DNA from: Paraburkholderia kirstenboschensis
Lineage (GTDB): Bacteria; Pseudomonadota; Gammaproteobacteria; Burkholderiales; Burkholderiaceae
NCBI RefSeq assembly: GCF_904848585.1
Contig: NZ_CAJHCR010000003.1
Span: 372,001-436,000, forward strand
Direction of reading: 5' to 3'
Length of the DNA: 64,000 nt
Numbering within the stretch: position 1 is the stretch's first letter; every line of letters starts with the position of its first letter. Shown here one piece after another: positions 44,117 to 52,665 of this stretch. Position numbers and translations under genes: made by a program. A model generated the notes under the pieces. It did no database searches. It saw only the letters and a program-made list of their open reading frames with translations, and had not been told where the DNA came from.

Positions 44117-45604
44117 ATGAATACCGCTAGCCCTACTCACGGTTGGCCCGCAAGGCTTTCCGGCATCCGCGCCAATGTGCTCGCGGGTCTGACCTCGTCG
44201 TTCGCGCTCGTTCCCGAATGCATCGCGTTCGCGCTCGTCGCGCACCTCAATCCGCTCATGGGACTGTACGGCGCATTCTTCATCTGCACGATCACTGCGC
44301 TATTCGGCGGCCGCCCAGGGATGATTTCGGGCGCGGCCGGTTCGATGGCGGTTGTTATCGTGGCGCTGGTCGTTCAGCACGGCGCGCAGTATCTGCTCAC
44401 TACCGTAATACTCAGCGGCGTTCTGATGGTGCTGTTCGGCGCATTGCGGCTCGGCAAGCTGATCCGCATGGTCCCGCATCCGGTGATGCTCGGCTTCGTC
44501 AACGGACTCGCAATTGTGATTGCCACCGCGCAGCTCGCGCATTTCCGGCAGAGCACGCCGCAAGGCGAAGCATGGCTGCACGGCAGCGCTCTCGCGATGA
44601 TGTGCGGCCTCGTCGCGTTCACCATGCTGATCGTTTATGTACTGCCGCGTCTCACGCGGGCAGCGCCGCCCGCGCTGGTGGCGATCGTCGGCGTGGGCGT
44701 ATTTGCGCAACTGCTGCATCTGCCTACGCGCACGCTGGGGGATTTGGCGCACATCGCGGGCGGGCTGCCGAGTTTCAATCTGCCTGACGTCCCGCTGAAC
44801 GTGGAGACGCTGCAAGTCGTGCTGCCGTATGCGGTCCTGATCGCGATTGTCGGTCTGCTGGAGACGCTGCTGACCTTCAATCTGACCGATGAAATCACCG
44901 GGACGCGCGGCCAGCCGAATCGCGAGTGTCTCGCGTTGGGCGCGGCGAATATCGCCTCGGGTCTGTTCGGCGGCATGGGCGGTTGCGCGATGATCGGTCA
45001 GACGATGATCAATCTGAATTCGGGGGGACGCTCGCGGCTTTCGGGCATTGTCAGCGGCGTGATGATCCTGATGTACATCCTGTTCCTGTCGCCGCTCATC
45101 GAACGCATTCCTCTTGCCGCGCTGGTCGGCGTGATGTTCGTGGTCGCGCAGCAAACTTTCGCGTGGGGTTCGCTGCGCGTGCTCGGCAAGGTGCCGCGCA
45201 ACGACGCACTCGTGATCGTCGCGGTCACGCTCATCACAGTGTTTTCCGATCTGGCGATTGCCGTGTTGTGCGGCATCGTGATTGCGGCGCTCAACTTCGC
45301 GTGGCAGCACGCGCGCGAAATTCACGCGCATGTCGAAGATCGTGCCGGCGACAGAATCTATGTGCCGCGCGGCACGCTGTTTTTCGCTTCCACCACCCGT
45401 TTTCACGAGTTGTTCGATCCGCAACAGGATCCGGCGGATGTCACGATCGACTGCAGTCATCTGCTGCTCGCGGATCATTCCGCGCTCGCGGCGCTGCAGG
45501 GTCTTTACGAGCGTTATCGCAAAGCCGGCAAGCAGCTTCGCGTAAAGAACCTTTCCGAGCGCAACCAGCGCTTGTTGAGCCGCGCGGGTGTCGGGTTCGC
45601 CTGA
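44117..45604 (+). CDS. SulP-family anion transporter with STAS domain
   Basis: A 495-residue transporter. The membrane part (about 15-400) shows the SulP motifs VPECIAFALVAHLNPLMGLY, GAFFICTITALFGGRPGMIS and GLLETLLTFNLTDEITGTRG. A C-terminal STAS domain (about 410-495) has VTIDCSHLLLADHSALAALQ. It probably moves sulfate or another anion such as bicarbonate; no carbonic anhydrase gene is adjacent to favour the latter. The start at 44117 gives a sensible cytoplasmic N-terminus, but the ribosome site is weak, and the frame is open from 44081. Confidence 0.9.
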   Translation: MNTASPTHGWPARLSGIRANVLAGLTSSFALVPECIAFALVAHLNPLMGLYGAFFICTITALFGGRPGMISGAAGSMAVVIVALVVQHGAQYLLTTVILSGVLMVLFGALRLGKLIRMVPHPVMLGFVNGLAIVIATAQLAHFRQSTPQGEAWLHGSALAMMCGLVAFTMLIVYVLPRLTRAAPPALVAIVGVGVFAQLLHLPTRTLGDLAHIAGGLPSFNLPDVPLNVETLQVVLPYAVLIAIVGLLETLLTFNLTDEITGTRGQPNRECLALGAANIASGLFGGMGGCAMIGQTMINLNSGGRSRLSGIVSGVMILMYILFLSPLIERIPLAALVGVMFVVAQQTFAWGSLRVLGKVPRNDALVIVAVTLITVFSDLAIAVLCGIVIAALNFAWQHAREIHAHVEDRAGDRIYVPRGTLFFASTTRFHELFDPQQDPADVTIDCSHLLLADHSALAALQGLYERYRKAGKQLRVKNLSERNQRLLSRAGVGFA

Positions 45605-45614
45605 GGGGTGGCTT

Positions 45615-45641
45615 GAGGGTTCTGAAGGTTCTGAGGGTTCT
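45615..45641 (+). repeat. Three 9-bp tandem repeats after the SulP gene
   Basis: GAGGGTTCT, GAAGGTTCT and GAGGGTTCT lie head to tail, starting 11 bases after the SulP stop codon. This is probably a slippage-prone microrepeat. Confidence 0.9.
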
Positions 45642-45692
45642 CTGGCCCCCGCGCTCATGCGGCGTGCTCCTGAGCGGGCACGCCAACGACAT

Positions 45693-46232
45693 TCACTCCG
45701 CGGGCAACGTCAGGTCAGCCACCTCGCAACGCGGCCACTGGCGCAACACGTCGGGTGCCAGCAAAAGCTTCGCCGCGCGGATGCCCGCTCCCATGACGAT
45801 CTGCGCACGCTGCATCACGGCGGCATCGACGAGAATGCGCCAGTCCGCCGGCAACCCGAAAGTCGTAATGCCGCCGAACTCCATTCCGCTCAGTTCTACC
45901 GCGACCTCGCGCTTGGCGAACGAGAGCCGCTGCGCGCCGAGCGCCGCCTTCACCGCGCCATTGACGTCGAGTCGCAACGACCCTAGCGAAACGAGCGCCG
46001 CGTAATGCTCGCCGCCGTCTTTCTTATAGCGCACCACGATCGTATTTGCGCAGTCTTCGAGACCAAAGCCGTAGCGCGCGCTGAATGCGGCGGTGTCCGA
46101 AGCGTCGTCGGTCACGGAAAAAACCGTTACGCCTTGCAGCGGCAACTGCGCGAGAACATGCGCGGGCAAATGCGCGGCGAGTTCTTCCGCGGGAATCACG
46201 TCCAACTGCGTTAAGGCTTCGTGCGAATGCAT
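45693..46232 (-). CDS. YbaK/ProX-type aminoacyl-tRNA deacylase-like protein
   Basis: A 179-residue single-domain protein of the YbaK/EbsC fold. The core strands read NTIVVRYKKDGGEHYAALVS, with Lys near the position of the catalytic YbaK Lys, then KAALGAQRLSFAKREVAVEL and a GGITTFGLP loop, which normally lines the active site. Relatives remove wrongly attached amino acids from tRNA in trans. This member is somewhat longer than YbaK and may act on a different amino acid. It converges with the SulP gene and is divergent from yihY. Confidence 0.75.
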   Translation of the reverse strand: MHSHEALTQLDVIPAEELAAHLPAHVLAQLPLQGVTVFSVTDDASDTAAFSARYGFGLEDCANTIVVRYKKDGGEHYAALVSLGSLRLDVNGAVKAALGAQRLSFAKREVAVELSGMEFGGITTFGLPADWRILVDAAVMQRAQIVMGAGIRAAKLLLAPDVLRQWPRCEVADLTLPAE

Positions 46233-46435
46233 GGCAGTCTATAAAAGTAGATGAGGTAAGCCATCGCATTCTAGCGGCAACACGCATGGGCGCGTGGCAG
46301 AGCCGCTCGCAAACTAACGCGCTTGCTATAGTCACAGGCACAAGGTTTGCGAAAGACAGCGATACGAGGCTGCGCCTCGCTGGCCGAGCGGCTCGCGCGT
46401 GCCGGCCGGCGCCCGTACCCATCGAGACTTCGACC

Positions 46436-47761
46436 ATGGACATCGACACGCTTTCCGCCGAGAACCTCCAGCATGCGGCTCGCAAGCAGGCCAACTGGGC
46501 AATCGGAGCGCTCAAGCAGTTCTCCGAAGACCGCTGCACGGCAATGGCAGCGAGCATTGCGTTCTACGCCGCCTTTTCTCTCGCGCCGACGCTCGTGATG
46601 GTGATCGCAGTGGCCGGCTGGTTCTTCGGCGCCGAGGCCGCGCGCGGCGAACTGTTCGACCACATTCACGGGCTGCTCGGCGACCAGGCCGCGGCGGGCG
46701 TGCAGACCATCGTCGAGAACGCGCACCACAGCGGCAGCGCGGGCGGCGTCGCGGCCATCATCTCGTTTTCGATGCTGGCGATCGGCGCGTCAGCCACTTT
46801 CTCGTCGCTCAACAGCGCGCTCAACGTCGTATGGCCGAACACGGGTCCACGCACATCGAGTGTGATCGCACTGGTGCGCGTGCGGCTGATCTCGTTCGGG
46901 CTCGTGCTCGGCGTCGCCTTTCTGCTGATCGTCTCTCTCGTGCTCGATACGGTGATCACGTTCATCGGCAAATGGCTGTGGGGCGACTCGCCGTATGTCG
47001 TGATCGGCAATCTGCTGCAACTCGGCGTGGGTTTGCTGGTGCTCGCGTTTGCGTTCGCCGGCTTGCTCAAATTCCTGCCGGACGCGAAGGTGCGTTGGCG
47101 CGACGCGCTGGTCGGCGGGATCGTCGCGGCGGTGCTGTTTTCGGCCGGCAAGAAGCTGTTCGCGCTGTATCTCGCGCATGCCGGCATGGCAAGCTCGTTC
47201 GGCGCGGCGGGTTCTCTCGCCGTACTGCTGATGTGGCTGTATTTTTCGGCCGCCGTGCTGCTGCTCGGCGCTGAGTTTTCGGCCGCGCGGGGCCGACTTA
47301 GCGACCCGCGCGGCGGCTGGGGCATGCAAGGCGACTCGCCGCCGGGCAGCCGCGCGAAACTCGCGTCGGTGTTGGCGGCGTCGACGGTTCCGGCAAACGC
47401 GGCCTTGCACGCCGACGCCGATGCGTTCCGCAGCGACGCGCCGACGGCTGCCCTCGGCACCGCCCACGCGGAAACGGGAGCCGCAGGATCGGCGGCTTAC
47501 GACCCACGGCGCTTGCAACTACGTAAAAAGGCGTCGGCGCGCGCGACCGCGCTGAACGTCGGACGCTCGGTGATATCGGCGGAAGCCCAGGCGACCCATC
47601 TCGCCGCGGTCACGTTACTCGGGGCTAGCCGCAAAGCGGTCCAGGCAGATCGCTACGTGCGCGAGCATCCGTGGAAATCGGTAGCACTGGCCGCGGCCGC
47701 CGGCCTCGCGGCGGCCACCATCGCGCGTCACAACCGTGACGACGACATCGCGCAAAAGTAG
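46436..47761 (+). CDS. YihY/BrkB-family membrane protein with ElaB/YqjD-like C-terminus
   Basis: A 441-residue protein. Residues 1-285 are the YihY (BrkB) domain with six membrane helices; the family opening DRCTAMAASIAFYAAFSLAP and the final LLMWLYFSAAVLLLGAEFSA are clear. About 120 polar, Ala-rich residues follow, and the last 35 read YVREHPWKSVALAAAAGLAA, an arginine/proline/tryptophan plus single-helix end like that of DUF883 (ElaB/YqjD) proteins, which tether ribosomes to the membrane. The start at 46436 follows GAGA. The function of YihY proteins is not settled; the fused tail is unusual. Confidence 0.85.
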   Translation: MDIDTLSAENLQHAARKQANWAIGALKQFSEDRCTAMAASIAFYAAFSLAPTLVMVIAVAGWFFGAEAARGELFDHIHGLLGDQAAAGVQTIVENAHHSGSAGGVAAIISFSMLAIGASATFSSLNSALNVVWPNTGPRTSSVIALVRVRLISFGLVLGVAFLLIVSLVLDTVITFIGKWLWGDSPYVVIGNLLQLGVGLLVLAFAFAGLLKFLPDAKVRWRDALVGGIVAAVLFSAGKKLFALYLAHAGMASSFGAAGSLAVLLMWLYFSAAVLLLGAEFSAARGRLSDPRGGWGMQGDSPPGSRAKLASVLAASTVPANAALHADADAFRSDAPTAALGTAHAETGAAGSAAYDPRRLQLRKKASARATALNVGRSVISAEAQATHLAAVTLLGASRKAVQADRYVREHPWKSVALAAAAGLAAATIARHNRDDDIAQK

Positions 47762-48160
47762 GCAACGGCTGCGGCCACCGTTTTGCCCCTCGATGGTGCG
47801 CGTTGATCACAATCGGCGGAACATGTCTAGTCCGCTTTTCGGCGGAGGCGCGCCTCGCCCGCCAGCACCCACTCCAAAACCCTTAGTCCGCGCTTAGACG
47901 ACTTCATTACAGATTACTTACGCATAAATGCTGAAACGGCCCGTTCTGATTGGGTCTCAGTCAACAAAACAACAATAATGCGAATGCAACGAATCAATAT
48001 TGCGAAAAAAGAAACAATCCCGAACCCGCTTTAAATACAAGGCTTTGCGACGATTGTCGGTTTTTGGCGACACTCTTTTTTTTCCAGTTCTTACCGATTG
48101 ACGCCCTGAGCTATTCTCCTTTCCGCAACAAGTAAACTAATCATCTGCGTGGAGAAATGG
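47762..48160 (+). promoter_or_regulatory. Porin upstream region
   Basis: A 399-base gap. The half next to the porin (about 47920-48140) is far more AT-rich than the surroundings, with A-tracts and an untranslated leader likely, as expected for a strongly expressed, regulated porin. No small ORF with a ribosome site stands out. Confidence 0.5.
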
Positions 48161-49348
48161 ATGAAACGAATCGCACTGTCTACCCTCTCGCTGGCGCTTC
48201 TTGGCGCCACCGGCGCCGCACATGCTCAAAGCAGCGTGACCCTGTATGGCTTGATCGATGAATCGATCCAGTTCGCGCACAACACTGTCGACGCGACGGG
48301 CAAAAACACGAACCAGGTGGGCCTGGTCGCTGGCAACCTGCAGGGCAGCCGTTGGGGCTTGAAGGGTACGGAAGATCTGGGCGGCGGTCTGAAGGCGATT
48401 TTCCAGTTGGAAAACGGCTTTGATCCGAACAACGGCCGTCTGAACCAGGGCGGTCGCCTGTTCGGTCGTCAGGCGTATGTCGGCTTGACCGGCGATCAGT
48501 GGGGTACGTTCACGTTGGGTCGCCAGTACGACCCGCTGGTCGATCTGGTTCAACCGCTGACGGGTGACAACTTCTTCGGTTCGACGTTCACGACGCCGGG
48601 CGACGTGGACAACAACGACAACTCGTCGCGTACGAACAGCGCCATCAAGTACACCTCGCCGGTGTGGGGCGGCTTCCAGTTCGAAGGTATGTACGCACTT
48701 GGCGGCGTCGCCGGTCAAACGGGTTCGGGCCAGTCCTGGGCGGGCGCTGCAACGTACGGAACGGGTCCGTTCAGCATTGCAGCCGGCTACTTCCACATGA
48801 GCAACGGCAACACGCTGGCTAGCCGCACGGCTGGCACGCCGCCGACGGCTGGCTGGAATGGCAGCACGTCGGACGGCACGTTCGACAACCAGGTCAACGG
48901 CGCATACGCCGCGGCCAAGTCGATCGGCATCGCTTCGGTTGCTGTTCAATACGTGGCAGGCCCGTTCACGGCCAACCTGCGCTACAGCAACGCACAGTAC
49001 AAGCCGGACGCGTTCTCGGGCTTCGGTTCGACCCAGAAGTACAACGTCGGCGGCGCATACCTGGGCTACCAGGCAACGCCGGCACTGCTGGTTGGCGTTG
49101 GCTACATCTACACGAAGTCTAGCGGCGACGCGAGCGCAACGTACCACCAGGTTTCGCTGGGCGGCGACTACAACCTGTCGAAGCGCACGGACGTCTACCT
49201 GGTCGGTGCTTACCAGCACGCCAGCGGCGATCAGCGCGCTTCGAACGGTTCACTGGTCAGCGCAGGCGCGGCAATCGGTTCGTACGGCTACAACTCGGCT
49301 TCGAGCTCGCAAGAGATCGTCAGCCTGGGCATCCGCCACAAGTTCTAA
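48161..49348 (+). CDS. Gram-negative general porin (OmpC/Omp38-like)
   Basis: A 395-residue outer-membrane trimeric porin. The signal peptide ends AAHA-QSS near residue 22, and the first strand is VTLYGLIDESIQFAHN. GSRWGLKGTEDLGGGLKAIF and GRQAYVGLTGDQWGTFTLGR are the standard beta-proteobacterial porin strands. The C-terminus is SLGIRHKF, ending in Phe as required for BAM insertion. The ATG at 48161 follows GTGGAG. Codon choice is more biased than in neighbouring genes, which signals very high expression. A strong terminator follows. Confidence 0.95.
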   Translation: MKRIALSTLSLALLGATGAAHAQSSVTLYGLIDESIQFAHNTVDATGKNTNQVGLVAGNLQGSRWGLKGTEDLGGGLKAIFQLENGFDPNNGRLNQGGRLFGRQAYVGLTGDQWGTFTLGRQYDPLVDLVQPLTGDNFFGSTFTTPGDVDNNDNSSRTNSAIKYTSPVWGGFQFEGMYALGGVAGQTGSGQSWAGAATYGTGPFSIAAGYFHMSNGNTLASRTAGTPPTAGWNGSTSDGTFDNQVNGAYAAAKSIGIASVAVQYVAGPFTANLRYSNAQYKPDAFSGFGSTQKYNVGGAYLGYQATPALLVGVGYIYTKSSGDASATYHQVSLGGDYNLSKRTDVYLVGAYQHASGDQRASNGSLVSAGAAIGSYGYNSASSSQEIVSLGIRHKF

Positions 49349-49385
49349 TCGAGCTTGACGGACTGCTGAAGCTTACGCAGTTCAA

Positions 49386-49423
49386 AACCAGCCACGGGCG
49401 AAAGCCGGTGGCTGGTTTTTTTT
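49386..49423 (+). terminator. Rho-independent terminator after the porin gene
   Basis: AACCAGCCAC at 49386-49395 pairs with GTGGCTGGTT at 49408-49417, and eight Ts start within the last stem bases, about 38 bases after the stop. Confidence 0.9.
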
Positions 49424-49597
49424 CGCCCGTTGCTTTTGGCCAAGGTCATCAAGGGTCGAGCGGCACACCAAAAAGAAAAGGCCGCCGACGCACCCGCAAA
49501 GCGAGCTTGTGACGACCTCTACTTCGATTAAATCGCCCGCTATGAGCCGCGCCGATTCCGGCACGCTGGCGTAAGCAAACGCTATATTCCTCGACGG

Positions 49598-50470
49598 CTA
49601 CCTGCGCTGCGCCTTGCCCTTTTCCGCCTGCGCCAAAGTCTGCGCGGGCTTGACGTCGAGATCATGTTCGATGCCGTCGGCACCCACCGGCGCGCGGTGC
49701 ATCACAAGCGCGCGCTCGCGCTGCAGCATCGGCACGTTGGGCGATTCCTGCCAGTCGGGATCGGGGATCTCGCCGAACACTTGACGCAGCCGCTCGCCCC
49801 ACGTGCGATGAATCATCTCGAAGTAAGCGTTGTCGTGATCGATCGACACAAAACGCGTGACACGCAGCGAATCCTTCTCATAGACCAGCAGATCGAGCGG
49901 CAGTCCGACCGACAGGTTCGAGCGCAACGTCGAGTCCATTGAAATGAGCGCGCACTTTGCGGCTTCGTCGAGCGGCGTGGATGGCGTGAGCACCCGGTCG
50001 ATAATCGGCTTGCCGTATTTCGCCTCGCCGATCTGAAAATACGGGTTGACCGCGGAGGCCTCGATGAAGTTGCCCGCCGCATAGATCATGAACAGCCGCG
50101 GCCGGTTGTCGGCAATCTGACCGCCGAGAATAAAGCTGCAATTGAAGTCGACGCCGAATTCCTGCAGCGCTTCCGCCTCCCGCTGATGCACGCAACGCAC
50201 CGCGCGGCCGATCACACGCGCCGCGTCAGCCATGGTCGGCGCGCTCCAGAGCGTGGGCTGCGTCGGATCGCTCGGCTCCGACAGTTCGTGCAACACGGCC
50301 TGCGTAAGCGACAGATTGCCTGCGCCCAGCAGCACCAGCATGCGCTCACCCGGCTGCTCGAACACCGACATCTTGCGGGCGGTGCTGATGTGGTCGACGC
50401 CCGCATTGGTCCGCGTGTCCGAAAGGAACACGAGGCCCTCGTCGACGGACATCGCTACACAGTAAGTCAT
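49598..50470 (-). CDS. Anbu (bacterial proteasome-like) protease
   Basis: A 290-residue Ntn-hydrolase of the Anbu group. After the initiator Met, the protein begins TYCVAMSVDEGLVFLSDTRT, placing the N-terminal nucleophile Thr at position 2, as in proteasome beta subunits. RKMSVFEQPGERMLVLLGAG and FNCSFILGGQ continue the fold. The C-terminal 50 residues (after FGEIPDPDWQESPN) are an Anbu-specific tail. It is downstream of transglutaminase, alpha-E and ATP-grasp genes, the well-known Anbu neighbourhood, with a 291-base gap that may carry its own promoter. The physiological substrate is unknown. Confidence 0.9.
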   Translation of the reverse strand: MTYCVAMSVDEGLVFLSDTRTNAGVDHISTARKMSVFEQPGERMLVLLGAGNLSLTQAVLHELSEPSDPTQPTLWSAPTMADAARVIGRAVRCVHQREAEALQEFGVDFNCSFILGGQIADNRPRLFMIYAAGNFIEASAVNPYFQIGEAKYGKPIIDRVLTPSTPLDEAAKCALISMDSTLRSNLSVGLPLDLLVYEKDSLRVTRFVSIDHDNAYFEMIHRTWGERLRQVFGEIPDPDWQESPNVPMLQRERALVMHRAPVGADGIEHDLDVKPAQTLAQAEKGKAQRR

Positions 50471-50761
50471 AAGAGAGGATACCCGCGAAAAACGACTGAA
50501 CGGCGCTATTGTAATGCGGCGCGGATGCGCCTCTATACCGTATTACGGCCCCGGCGGGTTTGTTCTTGATAGTGGCGAACACTGGCACGAGCGGACAGCC
50601 GCGGTGGGCGCTACGCGAAACGTCACGCGTGAAAGCGCAGGCGCTCGACAAGCGCCCGCACAAAAGAGACTCGTGTACCCGGCAGTCGCGGACCTAACGC
50701 TAACGCGGGCGAATGCAGCCTACACCGCCAGCTTCCGCACGCTGCCGTGCCCTGCCGCAAT

Positions 50762-51562
50762 CTACTGCGACATCTGCGCGCTGACCGTCACGGAAACTTC
50801 CAACTCTTCTTCCCTGCCGCCGATCCGCCGGCCGCGCACCGGCGCCGCGGCCTCGTAGTCGCGCGCGACCGCCAGCCGGCAGTAGATTTCGCTCGCGAAG
50901 GCCGCATGCGTGACGTCGATCGAGACCCAGCCCGTGCCGTCTAGCCACACGTCTACCCATGCATGGCTCGCCGCATGCGGCACGTCGCCAGGCTCGATAT
51001 AGCCGCTCACGTAGCGCGCCGGAACGCCGCGCGCGCGGCAGCATGCGAGCATCAGATGCGCATGGTCCTGACAGACACCGTTGCCGAGCGCGAGCGCCTG
51101 CGCCGCCGTGCTGGTGACCTCGGTGATGCCGGGGTGGTACTGCACGCGCTCCACGATCCGCTCGGACAGCGCGATCAGACCCGCCGAACTGGTGAGGCTC
51201 GGGACTGCCCCCGCCAGTTCGCGGATCGCCGCGTCCGCTTCGGTCAGACGCGTCGCGCAGGTGAAGTGCTCGAGCGGAATCGGGCCGACGTCGTCGAGCA
51301 GGCGGCCGTCGAGCAGCGCAATCGTCTCGACCTCGCCCGACACCTGCAGCCGGATCTCGCTGTGCGGCTTGTTGATGACGAGCGTATGCAGCGCGTTGCC
51401 ATAGGCGTCGAAGGTCGCGTCGAGCTTGCCCGGCGTGTCGATACTCCAGCGCCGCACCATCTGCGAAGCGCCGTTGGCCGGCGTCAGCCGCAATTGCTGG
51501 ATCGAATAATGGACAGTCGCTTCGTAACGATAGGACGTGTCGTGGCGGATCGTCAGATACAT
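50762..51562 (-). CDS. Transglutaminase-like cysteine protease-fold protein
   Basis: A 266-residue protein. An N-terminal beta domain (IRHDTSYRYEATVHYSIQQL) leads to the transglutaminase core (about 150-215) with the triad Cys in GNGVCQDHAHL, His in ASHAWVDVW and Asp in VSIDVTHA. It may cleave or form an isopeptide bond. It is part of the ATP-grasp/alpha-E/transglutaminase/Anbu cluster. I use the ATG at 51562, nine bases after GGAG; a GTG two codons earlier is possible. It lies ten bases after the alpha-E stop. Confidence 0.9.
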   Translation of the reverse strand: MYLTIRHDTSYRYEATVHYSIQQLRLTPANGASQMVRRWSIDTPGKLDATFDAYGNALHTLVINKPHSEIRLQVSGEVETIALLDGRLLDDVGPIPLEHFTCATRLTEADAAIRELAGAVPSLTSSAGLIALSERIVERVQYHPGITEVTSTAAQALALGNGVCQDHAHLMLACCRARGVPARYVSGYIEPGDVPHAASHAWVDVWLDGTGWVSIDVTHAAFASEIYCRLAVARDYEAAAPVRGRRIGGREEELEVSVTVSAQMSQ

Positions 51563-51572
51563 AAGCACTCCG

Positions 51573-52523
51573 TCAGGCGACTGGCAGCATGAGATAAGTA
51601 CGCGCGACGAGATTGCCCAGCTCGAACACGCGAGCGAGGAACTGCGTCAGGTAGGCGTGCAGGCCGGCTTCGAAGATCTGCCGGATGTCGGAGTACAGCA
51701 GTTCGGCACGCAGCTTGCCGGCAAAACGCTCGCACTGGTTCGAGCCGGACGTTCGCAGCATCGCCAGATTCGCGCAGACCCCTTCGAGCGAAGCCAGCAG
51801 CGAACGCGGCATCTGCTGGTTCAGGATCATCAGTTCGACCACGCGGGCCGGCGTGACGACATCGCGATACACCTTGCGGTAAATTTCCAGCGCGGACACA
51901 GAGCTCAGTATCGAAGTCCAGTAATAGAAGTCTTCGAGCTGACGCGCGGCGTCGCGTGAATTCGGCTCGACGTCGGCAAAGCGCACGTCGAGAATGCGCG
52001 CGGTGTTGTCGGCGCGCTCCAGAAAAGTACCCAGCTGCGTGAAGAAAAACGCGTCGTCCTGCAGCGCCGTGCCGATCGTCACGCCGCGCGAAAGATGCGA
52101 ACGGAACTTCACCCACTCGAACAACGCGCCCGGATTGGCGGCCGCCTGGCCAGACGAAATGCGCTCGTGGAATTCGAGCCACGTATCGTTGATGGTCTCC
52201 CACCATTCGGTCGTCAACGTACCGCGCACGGCACGCGCGTTTTCGCGCGCCGCCTGCAGGCACGAGTGGATGCTCGAAGGGTTGTTCGCGTCCGCCACCA
52301 TGAAGTCGAGCACGTGTTCGCGCGTCGGCTCGTCGTAGCGTTGCGCGAACGCCGTTTCGAGTTCGGAAATGCGCAGCACCGAACGTTGCGCGCGCGCCTC
52401 CTGCTCGGGTGTCTGCGGCAGCAGAAGCGCCTTCAGGTTGATGTCGAGCATGCGGGCGGTGTTCTCCGCGCGCTCCATGTAGCGGGCCATCCAGAAAAGG
52501 TGATCGGCGGTGCGGCTTAACAT
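51573..52523 (-). CDS. Alpha-E domain protein
   Basis: A 316-residue, all-helical alpha-E (DUF403) protein. It opens MLSRTADHLFWMARYMERAE, repeats a similar helix at FFFTQLGTFLERADNTARIL, and ends FELGNLVARTYLM. Alpha-E proteins always accompany circularly permuted ATP-grasp ligases and are thought to be their partner or to process their peptide product; no activity has been shown. The ATG at 52523 is preceded by GGAA. The gap to the ATP-grasp gene is 142 bases and to the transglutaminase gene is 10. Confidence 0.9.
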   Translation of the reverse strand: MLSRTADHLFWMARYMERAENTARMLDINLKALLLPQTPEQEARAQRSVLRISELETAFAQRYDEPTREHVLDFMVADANNPSSIHSCLQAARENARAVRGTLTTEWWETINDTWLEFHERISSGQAAANPGALFEWVKFRSHLSRGVTIGTALQDDAFFFTQLGTFLERADNTARILDVRFADVEPNSRDAARQLEDFYYWTSILSSVSALEIYRKVYRDVVTPARVVELMILNQQMPRSLLASLEGVCANLAMLRTSGSNQCERFAGKLRAELLYSDIRQIFEAGLHAYLTQFLARVFELGNLVARTYLMLPVA

Positions 52524-52665
52524 GACGGCGTTCCGTATCTGATGACGCGAAGCTATATGAAGTGAAAAGCTCGCGCTGGTTATCCGTATGCGCCGGCGGC
52601 TTCCTGATAAATGCCCCGGCGCGCTGGGTTGCGGGCGCGGTGGTTGCAGCCGCGCAGCAACTGCG

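Noticed and set aside
44300..45658. A 452-codon minus-strand frame over the SulP gene
   Set aside because: It is antisense to SulP and STAS motifs; composition (Arg, His, Gln) is that of a shadow frame.
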